Source of the DNA: Diprion similis | Taxonomy: Eukaryota; Arthropoda; Insecta; Hymenoptera; Diprionidae | Direction of reading: 5' to 3' | DNA length: 64,000 bases | Assembly: GCF_021155765.1 (NCBI RefSeq) | Contig: NC_060108.1 | Span: 17,943,025 to 18,007,024 of the forward strand | Part shown: one piece after another, positions 48,187-60,100 of the stretch | Position numbering within the stretch: position 1 is the stretch's first letter | Layout of the letters: the number at the start of each line of letters is the position of its first letter | Notes under the pieces: model-generated | The model's input: the letters and a program-made list of their open reading frames with translations, nothing else | What the model was told of the DNA's origin: nothing | The model's database searches: none | Translations under genes and position numbers: made by a program

Positions 48187-51100
48187 ATGCATCCGGGCAG
48201 CGGAGCAGGCCGAGGAGCTGGTGCTGGAGGCGACGATGAAGCGCCAAAGGATCCCGGCGCCAGGACGACTCACCAGTCGTACACTGAAAAGGATTTCGAA
48301 GGTGAGTCAGAGCCCGATTCTTAACTATATATATACATATATATATAATGTTGTGAGAAAATTTACGAGTGTAAGGGAGAACCTTAAGCATGGAAACTAA
48401 AGTCCTTCACGCCTGTTCCGAGTATGGTAATTATGCCTGATTGTGAGCCGGACACGATTGTGATTATACTCTGAGGTGTATTATAGACATTTGCTTCGAA
48501 GAAACATCGCGTGAGAAGGTTCTGGTATTTAACTGACCAATTAGTCCTTGTCCGGTTGAATTATCTTCGAGAATAAACAGCGATAAACGGATGTCAATCG
48601 CCAACCAACTGGAACGAACTGACGGATATTTAATCCACATTCCCTTCCGTTTGGATGAACATACGTATAATTCATACGGAATAAGGATGAGGAAATAATA
48701 ATAACAATAAAACTAATTTATATTATTATTATAATAACGACAAGTATTGGTAAGTGCGTGCGGTTAAGCAACGGCAATCGCTGATTGACATGTCGATAAA
48801 AATCATGCGTTGAATTATTACAGTACATCGTTGATTGATTATTATTAATAACAGCGCTTGCAAGCTGACTTGTTTAAATCGATCGCAATCTTTTACTAAA
48901 AACTGTAATTTGATGCTCGATCATTTTTGTTCATCTGAACCCGTTTGCTACAATCTTACGAAAAGGATGCGGACTTCATTTTTCTGCTCCAGTTTGTAAA
49001 ATACATTTTTCCAATCTAGTGTTTCGTAAGCTCGACGACCGCGACTTGCACACGTGCACAGAGATTTATAAGCGAGTGGCATGTTTGCCCATAACGCTGA
49101 ATGTGCATGGCAGCAGAGCTTTCAGCGAAATTTGATATCATAGGCTAGCGTGTAATAGGTCAGGTAAAGATTTGGCTTCTGTGTGTAATACGGGTATAGG
49201 TATATATAAAGGTATATAAGCGAGTCTGGAAGTGCTTCGTAAATCGTTATTATATAGAGATAGGGCGATGAGGTGAATTATATAACCCTGCGGCGTCTGC
49301 AGCTGGAACAGTGTCACAATAATCCAAGCCGTGCCTAGGACACTGGAAAGTATGAATCGGGTTGTTTCGTGGAAATGTCACGCGAGGTATTCAAAGTAGG
49401 TTAAATCCGCCTGCGTTTATGCAATTCGAGTTACACTTTTATCAAAATCCGCCTGCATTTATGCAATTTAGAGAGATTTTACAGAAATATAATCCTGGTT
49501 GTCTAAACTTCAGGCGGTTATAGATTAAATGTATTCCAAATTGCATAAGTTTCAGGGACGAATTTCACGATGCAGTAGCATACGTACAACAGGGTGGTTC
49601 AACAAAAAAGGTTTTTCTTTTTTGGTCTCACCCTCTCAAATGTCAATGTTTGATAGAAAAAAGATCCACCCGAAAGATGATATGAGCTATTTACCTCAAG
49701 TCTAACAGATTGCTTTTGTAATTTTCATTTCCCATTCATTTGACATGGGAAAATTTCAATTTTTGTTATAAATTAAAATACTTGTAAACTATTCGACATT
49801 ATTATGGAAAAAGAAAAAATCAGTTAATTTTCAGATGCCATTTACGTGTGTACTAATGATGATAACTATGCGTCGTTATAGAAGTTCTGTCTAAAAAGCT
49901 TGAACAATCAGCTTCAAGGATCTGCGCATGAATTTGAAAAATATAGAATAGTTTAGGAGTATTTAACCATTTAACGAAAAGTGAATTTTCTCCACGTTAA
50001 ATGAATGGGAAATAAAATTAGAAAAGTGAACCGTTAGACTTGAGCTAGAGAGTTCATCTCTTAGAAGGACGTTTTTTCTATCAAGCACTAAGATTAGAGG
50101 GCGTAAGAGAAAAAAAAAAACTTTTTTCCTTGACCCACCCTGATACGTACAATATACTGATATCTCTGTACGTCAATAACGAGAAGTACTGAATTCGTGT
50201 TTAAAATTCCTGCCGGTATTCGTTATAAAGTCCATTATCCAGCTCCATTGGGATATGAAAAAGTTGATTCATGAAGAAGGGGATAAAAAAGAGAAAAAGG
50301 AAAATAAAATAAAAAAGCGGAGTCAATTAAACGACGTTGAATAAATTTAGAGTAGGTATTATATCCGGAAACCTCTCCTTTCGGAAAGTAATTGAACGGA
50401 CGGATGGAGAATATTTAGGAGGAAATTCATGGAAAATACGCTTTTTAGATATCAACGGCGAGAGTGTAAGAGGCATGTAAATTGTCGAGACAATCGACGA
50501 TTTTGCTAACAATTGCTTTTGATAATAATAATTGATGGCTTATCCACGCGACGATGAAGCTATGAACTTGCGAAGTCACATTTTCACTTACACCGTCACT
50601 TCGAATATAAACCCAGCCGAAATTACCTGGCAGCCTAGCAATTTCACTCTAGCGCTGCAAGACAAAATTAGCCAAAGAAGCAATTTAGTCAGGTCTCCCT
50701 CCCTCCCTCCCTCTCTCTTAAGTTAATATTTAAGTTACATTTTCTCTGTTCCTCAGTCTCATTGTTAATACCGTTGGGCTCACTGCCCTAGTATTATAAA
50801 AATTGTTCTATTCCATTTTTTTTCTCTCTCTCTTTCTCTCCCTGTCTCTCACACACACATTCTGTCCATATTACATCCAGCTTTTGAAATTGCCGGGTTT
50901 GAAATATGCGAAATAAAAGGGGGAACCGTTAGTCGGCTGGAACAGAGGTGAAGAGGAAAATTAGCATATTTCTAAAGCTCTAGATGCATGTATTTAAAAT
51001 TTCGAGTACTTTTTCAGCCTGCTGTTAAACATCTCGCAATAATTTTCTTCAGGTCACAGAGCGCACACCGTATACGTGGGCGTTCATTTACCAGGGGAAC

Positions 51101-54100
51101 GAAGACACCGACGTCATCACAAACACCATCACGGATCGCGTCAATCGTCCTCAGGCGAGAAGGATGACTCCGACTCGGATCGTCCAGGTAAGAACTAAAC
51201 TACAAAGCTGAAATCTGTTCGATCGATGTAATCTATCGCGGTTATCATTGCGAGTGGAATTTGGTAAGCCTCGTATACCTTCTGAAAACGTGATGTTACG
51301 ACTTTCGTTGCTATAATGATGGAAAAACTTGAGAGATTAATTTGCATCGCTGTAACGAGGTTTGGAAATGAATCTTAATTTATGCTCTCTTCATTCGTCG
51401 AATATCACTCATATACCTACTGGACCCATTAGTGAATCGAATCTCCATGGAATTCCACGGTTCCTGGTATATATTTAACCCGGAAAAGCCCGAATTGCTA
51501 CTCACTCATTTTCTGTATCCGTATACATCAGTGCGATATTTCCGTGGGGATTTGGAAATGGAATTGCCACTTTACTCAAACCGTAGTGAGGCCGTGAGGA
51601 CAATGAGAACCAATTACCCGTACCAACGAACCATAAATCGAAACTCCGTCCAGCGAAACGAGGAATTCAAAAAACAAACAGAAAATAGAGCAATTATGAT
51701 TAAAATAAGAATAAATAACAAATACACGGTTTAATTAGCTAACGATGATTTCGAATGAAATAAATCCAGGAAAGAGAAATTAGAGAGTTATAAAAATAGA
51801 TGCGCAGACCTTGTCGGATGCGATCGAATTCACCGAAAAAAATAAACTAAAATCTAGTTTGTATCCTCGCTCTGCGATCAAACAATATGTACACATGCAT
51901 GCGTTAGTATTGTATGTACCTGCATATCGGCAACTGATTTGAATACGAAAAACTCTAGCGCTGACAGTTCGGTTTCCAGGTGAGCCGCTGATGACGCGAC
52001 AGACCCGGCTTGCCAGTATTTGCGATCCTAAGGGTGAAACAACATGTAAGCGATATACAATTTGCGATTACTTTCGCATACCTGCACTGTGTACGCCGCA
52101 TTATTTACATTCCTATTATAGAGATTTCAATTTTACACAACAACATTGTATATGTTATTCATTGTAATGTTACATTCGCGTTTCTGTAATTCTTTTGTAA
52201 CTATAATACGCGTGAAATATTCTCGATTATGATCATTCATTATTTGCATACTTTCTTATAGTCCATTTACTCTGTAATATATTCATAAATTTATATTGAT
52301 ACATTTCTTTCCTTCTTCGATGGCAATGGTAAACCCAACAGGAATTCTGTTTATCACGCTGAAATTGGCCGCCAAAGCCAATAGCCAGGGATTACGAATG
52401 ATAAAATCCAAACGCAGACAACTGCCGTTTGGTTCTAATTTCTGCGAGTGCATGTCAGTAATATCTACGTCTGGTTCTTACCGTCCGTAACCCCTGACAG
52501 CAAGCTTCGATGGCCAATTTCATTGTCATCAGTGTCACATTCTTTTTCCATAATTTTAACTGGCATGACGATTTATCACCTGCATCCCTTTTTTCTAATA
52601 ATAATTAGCTTTAATGATATTCATAGTCACAAAGAACGATTTTCATCTGATTATACACGTATTATAACGCGTATACGCTTCGGAAAATTATGCAAGAGAT
52701 GAATGTCAGTAGCGTCAAGATTTGCAAAGAAAATCTTCTCCGCCTTGGTCCGATGATGAATATTTCAGGGTGATCGACGAGACGAGGAATTGAATGTAAA
52801 AGAGAAGTGAGATGAGAAAAGAGGAGAAGAAAAAAGAAGAATATTTGACGCGAGGCGACAGATTCCGGGCATCGAGTGCCCAGCCATTCGCATCGATCCT
52901 TTATCAAAAGTGGAGAATCTCGAGGCTCATAAGCGTGTCTTTGTTCCAGTCACTCCACCGGCTCAAAGGGTCCAATTCATCCTGGGCGAAGAGGTCGGCG
53001 ATGACGCCCACACCTCTCACCCGTTGTTCTCCGAAATGGAGGAACTGGTCAAGGACGGTGACGAAATGGAATGGAAAGAAACGGCGAGGCACGTAACGTA
53101 AAAAATTTCGATTTAGCATCCATGCGTGGATACAAGGCTGGCTAACTCTGATTCCGGGCGTTGGTGGTTAGGTGGATAAAGTTCGAGGAGGACGTCGAGG
53201 AGGGTGGAAACAGATGGAGTAAACCGCACGTCGCCACTCTGTCGCTGCACTCGCTGTTCGAGCTTCGAAGCCTGATATTGAACGGCACCGTAATGCTGGA
53301 CATGGAGGCTTCGAGTCTGGAACAAATCGCCGACCTGGTACTCGACAGTATGATAAGCAAAAATGTGCTGCCAGCCGAGTCGAGGGAGAAGGTAAAAAGT
53401 CCCGAGTGAATATACATGAAAAAACAAAAAAGATTTACTTGATATAAGGTATTGTCTGGTATTGACTCGAAAGAAGAAGCAAAATATTAACTTTTAACAA
53501 AATAACGGCTTCGCAAGAAGAAAAAAAAAAAAATTCCATTTTCCATAAGAGTTTTTTCATTAATTTGTTTAGAAAATGGAAAATATTTACCGGCGAGAAT
53601 AATCCTTCGATCGAGGGCTGAGACATATATTCGTAAAGCTTGTGTAAAAATTTTATACCGATCGCTTCAATTGTTTCCGAAAAATCTTGCTCACCGACTT
53701 TGGAAACATAATTTTGAGAAAATCGCATTGACAATTTCAAAAGCACTTTTGTTTGCAAATGTGCGCGTAACTTGGAGAATATTTTTTGATACGATATGAA
53801 ATTTAACAGAATCTATTTTTGGAAAATCCTGACTGGGTATTAATCGACCCCTTAATCGACCATGTTCACAGGTTCGAGAAGCTCTTTTGGTCAGGCATAG
53901 ACACCAGCATGAAAGACGCAAGGACAACAACATGTCGAGATTGCCGATAATAAGATCGCTAGCGGAAATAGGTCGAAATCATTCCTCGTCAAAGAGTAAG
54001 TTGTAATAAAATTGGTCAATTAAAAACTTGGCGTTAATTGTAGGTGGAATCAATTTTTCCCTCAATATCGATTCATATCTCTTCACAGAGAATCTCTTCA

Positions 54101-57100
54101 TCGGTTACCTACACAGGTATACTTGAATAAGTACACAGGCACATACCATTTCGATTTTTCAGGGTTAAAACATTTCGTTTTGCAATAACAAATTTTCAGA
54201 TTATTTTTTACCTAACAATAAAATAACAAACCGGAGGTATCCACAAGGGATGATTTTTGAGAATATTTAAAAAAATTCTTGTCTACCATGGGTTATGTTT
54301 CAGTTTGTTTAACAATTTTTCATTTCTCACACTGAGGGTAAGAAAACAATATTGAAACATTAAAACTGGACTACTCGATTCAACCGCCTCAACTTTACCT
54401 TCAAATAATATAAAAATCGATCCAATTATTATCCAACCGAAGAACCGCGGTGGTTGAATCAAGTAACGCCGTTCAACTTTTTCAATTACTGTAACTCCTC
54501 AGTGTGCACTTATGGTTTTTTTTTTTTTCCACTTATGATTTAAGTCCACACGACGAAGGAGTGGTGGCACGTGGTGAAATGCCAATGGGATCGAGGCACG
54601 AATATCGGTTAAAGTCGAGTTAATCGGGTTTTCAGATTGTGACTGTTCATGTGGTTTGCATTCGTTGTTGACGTCAGATTTGCAGGAGAGACGTCCCGGC
54701 GGGGACAGCTATGTCCCTGCGGGGGAAGCTGCGCCCCGGGACGCGGTCGTGTCCCGGAGCAGAAGTTGCCCAAGTCCGGACACGAGCCTCTTGTCCAAGG
54801 AGGCCAAGGACTCGAAAGGGCCTTACCTCCTGGTACCAGGTACAGACTTTAGGCCAGTCGCCTCCTCGGCGAGACGAACGCTTTCCAGCTTTTTCACAGT
54901 AAACCTGCCACTAACGAAGTCCGTAACAACCCTTAATGCTGCTAATGACAAGTCGTTGTGCTAGCTTCTAAAGTGTGTATGTTGTGTTGACAAAGCTTGG
55001 ATTACAGGATTAATAAATTAAGGTTTAAGTTATTACATAACCGCACATACTGCTGGGGAACGATTGAAGGAAACTGTTCTGGGAAATTTATACTCGTTTT
55101 TGGTTAAGTTGAGGGTCATTATACTCATCGTGCTTCAGGGTTGTATTAATATGTAACGCGAATTCACACGATCGAATTAGAGAGGCGTTGGAATGTGAGA
55201 AAAATACGGTTGTGATGTAAGAGTAGTTGTTATTAAAACCGGAAATATCGGACATTTGACATTTTTGTCTTGGGGTGAAAAAATTATGACGAGGTACAGC
55301 ATTATGGTTTAGATTTAATGTTCTTTGGAAGCTTATTAAAATTAAATTATCGCACGTATTAACATTAAAATAGTCGAGCTCGACAGTTTTCAATTTGGTT
55401 CTTAATCAGCACCCGAAGAGCACTTCCTGTTTCGATTAATTTTCGAAATACTTGTTGCTTCGCTACTGATCTGCTACCATGACGTCACATGACGTAGCAG
55501 AGCAATGTATGTAACAACAAAATGTTTTTTTTTTTTTTTTTTTATCAATGACAACAAAAAATTAGTACCTAAATTATTTCAAGGGTATCTACATAATTAG
55601 TAACTAGAGAGTCCTTAATGGAGCTGTATATTAACTTAGGAGCGAATTTTTCCGACATTACTTTTCTAACATTATCCACGTGACTGTAGTACAGCTACGG
55701 TATTGAAACTAGAAAGAGAAAGATAATAATTACAGAGTATCACTAGATCCCACGATATGCATTAATCGAATTGTATCTTTGGTTTGATTTCTATCAGCTG
55801 AATTCAACATCCCGCATGTAGTGGGTTTCACGACATGGTTCGCTACTTGTCAACTCAAAGGTTAGCCTCGAATCGATCGAATTGATCTTTGAATATTATT
55901 GGAAAGACAAGAATAAGAAATAAACTTCTCCTTTCAATTCAGTATCATCTACGTTGTCGTCATTTTTCGATTTCTGTATTCACCGAAGAGATTTATTGTG
56001 TCTGTCTTATTAGTCACTTTCATATTCTACATTTACACCGAAGCACTCGACATTGTTGAACCATCATGCCCACTGATCTATCATGTTCAATATCTGGGGC
56101 ATTGCGGCTCGACTCCAGCAGTTCAGTTCAGATCGATGCTGACGGTTTTGGGAAAACCGTATTTTACCAATTCCACGGTGCAAAATCGAACTGTTAAAAA
56201 TGTCTCACAATTCTAGCAGAGAATGAATTTCCTTTCCAAACACTTTTGCGTTTAATCGCTGTTGAAACTAATTTAAACGTCAAAAGTTCCTTATTGAAAA
56301 GAAAGAAATGTACGAATCGCAAGGTAAAAACTATTTCATGCCTGTTTTATCCTAAACTTATAAAAATTTTAACAAAAAAAAATCTCGAGGGCTGCTTTTG
56401 GATTGGGCCGAATGTCTCAGCGTAAAAACATAAAAATCTTTTTATCCTGAAATCTGGATGTTTAGAATAGTTAGTTAAATGCTGTTATAAATAACGAGTT
56501 TTCTCTACTACGTAACATCGTGTTCATCGGCTAATCGTATGTACGAAAAATCGTCTATAAGGCTGTACATCTGTAACTCACGAATCATCGACATTTTTAC
56601 TTCTAAATCTATGTACACGTATATTCATTCGATCAACTGTTTAATCTGTGAAATTTTCTCCTTCTTTAAATCCCGATGCAACTTTTCCACTCGAAACAAC
56701 TGCACTTCGTGGATTCTCGAATGAATTTATCTCGATATGCACTTGAACCACTTACCTATCCATATCACACCAGGACTATGATAGACAAATTTCCACTCTA
56801 CGACGCGGAGTTGATTGTGTATGTAGATCAACAAATTACAGAAGTCCTGTAAATTATACCGTATGCCTATAATTTTCCACTTTTCAGCTATGCTTGCCTT
56901 CGATCTTTTATGTCTCACCTCATCGTTGCCTATCGAAAAAAATGTACGAGCACCCAAAAGAAACCTAAAATCATCGACAGTCACGTCGTGTCGAAATATC
57001 TTCAACTGAAAAAACAGTTCGATAGTATATTGTTATTAACAATCAGTAATGGGTTGCTTATAGTGGTGCGAGTACGCTTTTTACGTTATTGCGAAATGGA

Positions 57101-60100
57101 ATGAAAGAAAGACAGTAAAAAAGAAATTCCCCCATGTAAGTACTGTCCTTGTAAATAAACGACTATTGGTATTGGTGCTTTGTAGTGGAAGAATCTAATT
57201 CTGCACCAGTGATAGCTGGTGCAACGGGTCAGGGAAGTGGCGGAGCTCTAAATGCTGGAGGGCGTTTCCTCGGTATCCCCGGGAGCTTCGGTAAAAACTG
57301 CTAACTTACCTCGCTCGTTAAATAACTCTGCTTGACAATAAATTAAGTAGCAACAATTTTTAGCTATTCGTATAGGTATACATAATTATTATATGTGCAT
57401 AGTTGAATGTTTGCCTGTGATTTGACATCAGCTAATCATCCCGTATTGCTTGCTGTTGTAATATCGAAATACTGTGCAGAAACTCGTTCAAGACGAAAGA
57501 GTATTCTGTTCTGATTTACAATGACTTTGCAAACTGCGTTTCCTGATTACTTCCTTCTGGAGGTATTTCATTTTTAGTGAAAAAAAAAAAAAAAACTTAT
57601 CGAGAATTTTGAGCTTTACGAATGACTACTGGAAGCGAAAGTTCAAGAAACGCAGTCTGCGATTTCGGCAGTAGAAAAATAGGCGCTGTAGGCTGTAAGC
57701 TAAGATTGTTGCAGGCCAAGAACCAGGAGGTAATGGATTGGACCGAAGTCCCAGCAGCATCTCGATTAGCAGGAATCATAGTTCGCCCGGTTTGGAAAAT
57801 GGAGACATTAATCACAGGGTGTGTATAATTCTCCTTTCCCTTTTTTCTCCAATATTCATATATATATATATAATCAATATCGCGATCTCCCGGAAACTGA
57901 CGAACCAACGAAACATAAAAACGAGTTTTTCAATCCCAATCTTTTATAAAAATAATCGACTACGTTCGGATGAATGCTGAATGAAAGTAGGCAGAGAATA
58001 TATTTAACTCTTTGCGTTTCAGGGTAATACAAATTTCATGAGAAAAATACCGCCGGGAGCAGAGGCGAGCAATATTCTGGTGGGTGAAGTGGATTTCCTG
58101 GATAAAACCTTGTCAGCATTTATACGCCTGAGTCAAGCTGGAATAATGGGGGACTTAACGGAGGTCCCCGTACCAACTAGATTTATTTTTATACTTCTTG
58201 GACCAACGGTGAGTTGTGTGTGAAACACGAGAAAAGACAATAAGACGAAAAATGAGAGGAAGTCGACTCTTCTTTGTAATAATATTCGGGCCGAAAATAG
58301 AGTGACGATAATATAAACGAGGCTCTTTTAACGATACACATTTTTCTTCGAAACAACCGTCGACAGGGTGGAAGCTCGGGTTTTCACGAAATAGGAAGAG
58401 CAATGGCGACTTTGATGTCCGACGAGGTGTTCCACGACGTGGCATACAAGGCGAGAAATCGAGACCATCTTCTGGCCGGTGTCGACGAATTCCTGGACGC
58501 AGTGACGGTCCTTCCACCAGGAGAATGGGATCCAACGATCAGAATCGAGCCTCCGGCTGCGATTCCTTCGCAGGTAATTAAATAAATGGAAGCCAAAATC
58601 GTCCGAGTAAAATCGTCGCCGAAGACGACGTCTTCTAATAACGATAAATCGTAGGACACGAGAAAAAGACCGAAGGAGGAAAAGCCAAAGGAGGAATTCG
58701 ACGAGGAGGCCGACGAACAGAAGCAGAGAGAAGCTTCGGGGCTTTCGCGAACCGGTAGATTGTTCGGGGGTCTGATGAACGACATAAAGAGAAAAGCACC
58801 CTGGTACTGGTCCGATTTTAAGGACGCCCTGGCACTCCAGTGCATCGCATCGTTTATATTTTTATACTTCGCCTGTCTATCGCCTATCATAACCTTCGGT
58901 GGCCTCCTCAGTGAAGCAACGGGAAAAAATATGGCCGCAATGGAGTCTTTGGTATCAGGATTCGTCTGCGGTGTTGGTTACGGTTTTTTTTCCGGCCAGC
59001 CATTGACCATCCTTGGATCCACCGGACCAGTTTTAGTATTTGAAACGATAGTTTTCGAAGTCTGCAAGTAGGTTACAGAATCAATAATTCTTTGAGTCGT
59101 CACTCACTCGCCATTATCGAAGGATAATTTTCACCCTTGACATGTAATTCAATTCACGTATTGCCAACAGAAAAGCAGCTTGGAATTACATGTCCTTCCG
59201 ATTTTGGATCGGTGCATGGATAGCGGTGATTCTCATCGTTTTAGTTGCTATCGACGCCAGTGCCTTTGTATGTTACATCACGCGGTTTACCGAAGAGAAC
59301 TTTGCTACGTTGATAGCTTTTATTTTCATCATCAAGGTAACCACGGCATTGAAAATTATACGATACAGATCAGATCTGTAATTTGGGGTACATATTGAGT
59401 CACATTCCGCAGTAAACACTCTCGATTATCTTTCGCTGATTGCACAGTCCGCAAAAGTGTATGAAAAGAGAAGCATTCTCATGGTTAATAATAATATTCA
59501 TTTGTTTAACGACGAACAAACTACCCGATCTTGTTTTACCCAACTCTGTACTCCCTCACAGGCTTGAAATGAATCATTTAATAAAAATCTTATGTCTATG
59601 AAAAATACCAATTACCGCATGTGATTCTTCTCAGGCTCTGGAGAACGTTTTATCGATTGGCCAGAAATTTCCTATAAATACACATCCCGGCGAAATACCG
59701 AACTACGAGTGTTGGTGCAAACCACCGAATTTGACGTCGTCTTTTTCGTCGTCAAGTGGCCAATACTTGAACTGGACGGACCTCAACCAGAAAGAGTGTC
59801 TTGTAAGATAATTTCCGATGAATTGTAATGACGATAAAAGAGGAAAATGGTCCGTCGAACAGCGTCTCGTAATAATTTTCTACTTTCCGCAGAATTTTAA
59901 CGGCACGCTTGAAGGCGTCGGATGCAACACGCCTCACTACATTCCCGACGTATTTCTGATGTCGATAATCCTGTTCATGGGAACGTTCCTGCTATCCATC
60001 GAGCTAAAGGACTTTAAAAACGCGCTGTTCTTCCCGTCTAAGGTAAGCCCGCAAGGTTTTCGACCGTTCGACAAAAGGAGAAAATTTTTTCATGTTGTTG

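Larger units (their letters stand above)
48302..51052 (+). other. Ndae1 intron 1 (contains repeats)
   Basis: The long first recognised intron, GTGAGT to TTCTTCAG. It holds AT-rich sequence, a 42-bp tandem duplication at 49403-49472 and the complete palindromic element at 49590-50142 with its target duplications. CT-rich stretches occur at 50695-50718 and 50820-50852. No additional exon is supported. Confidence 0.7.

Noticed and set aside
48170-48400. A 76-residue frame over the first Ndae1 exon in another phase
   Set aside because: The alternative phase, which reads DDEAPKDPG and YTEKDFEG and joins to [14 protein letters not shown], is the SLC4 frame; this one reads into the intron.
54649-54852. 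A Gly/Arg-rich frame over the Ndae1 cassette exon
   Set aside because: Wrong phase relative to the exons on either side; the other frame keeps phase 1 at both ends.
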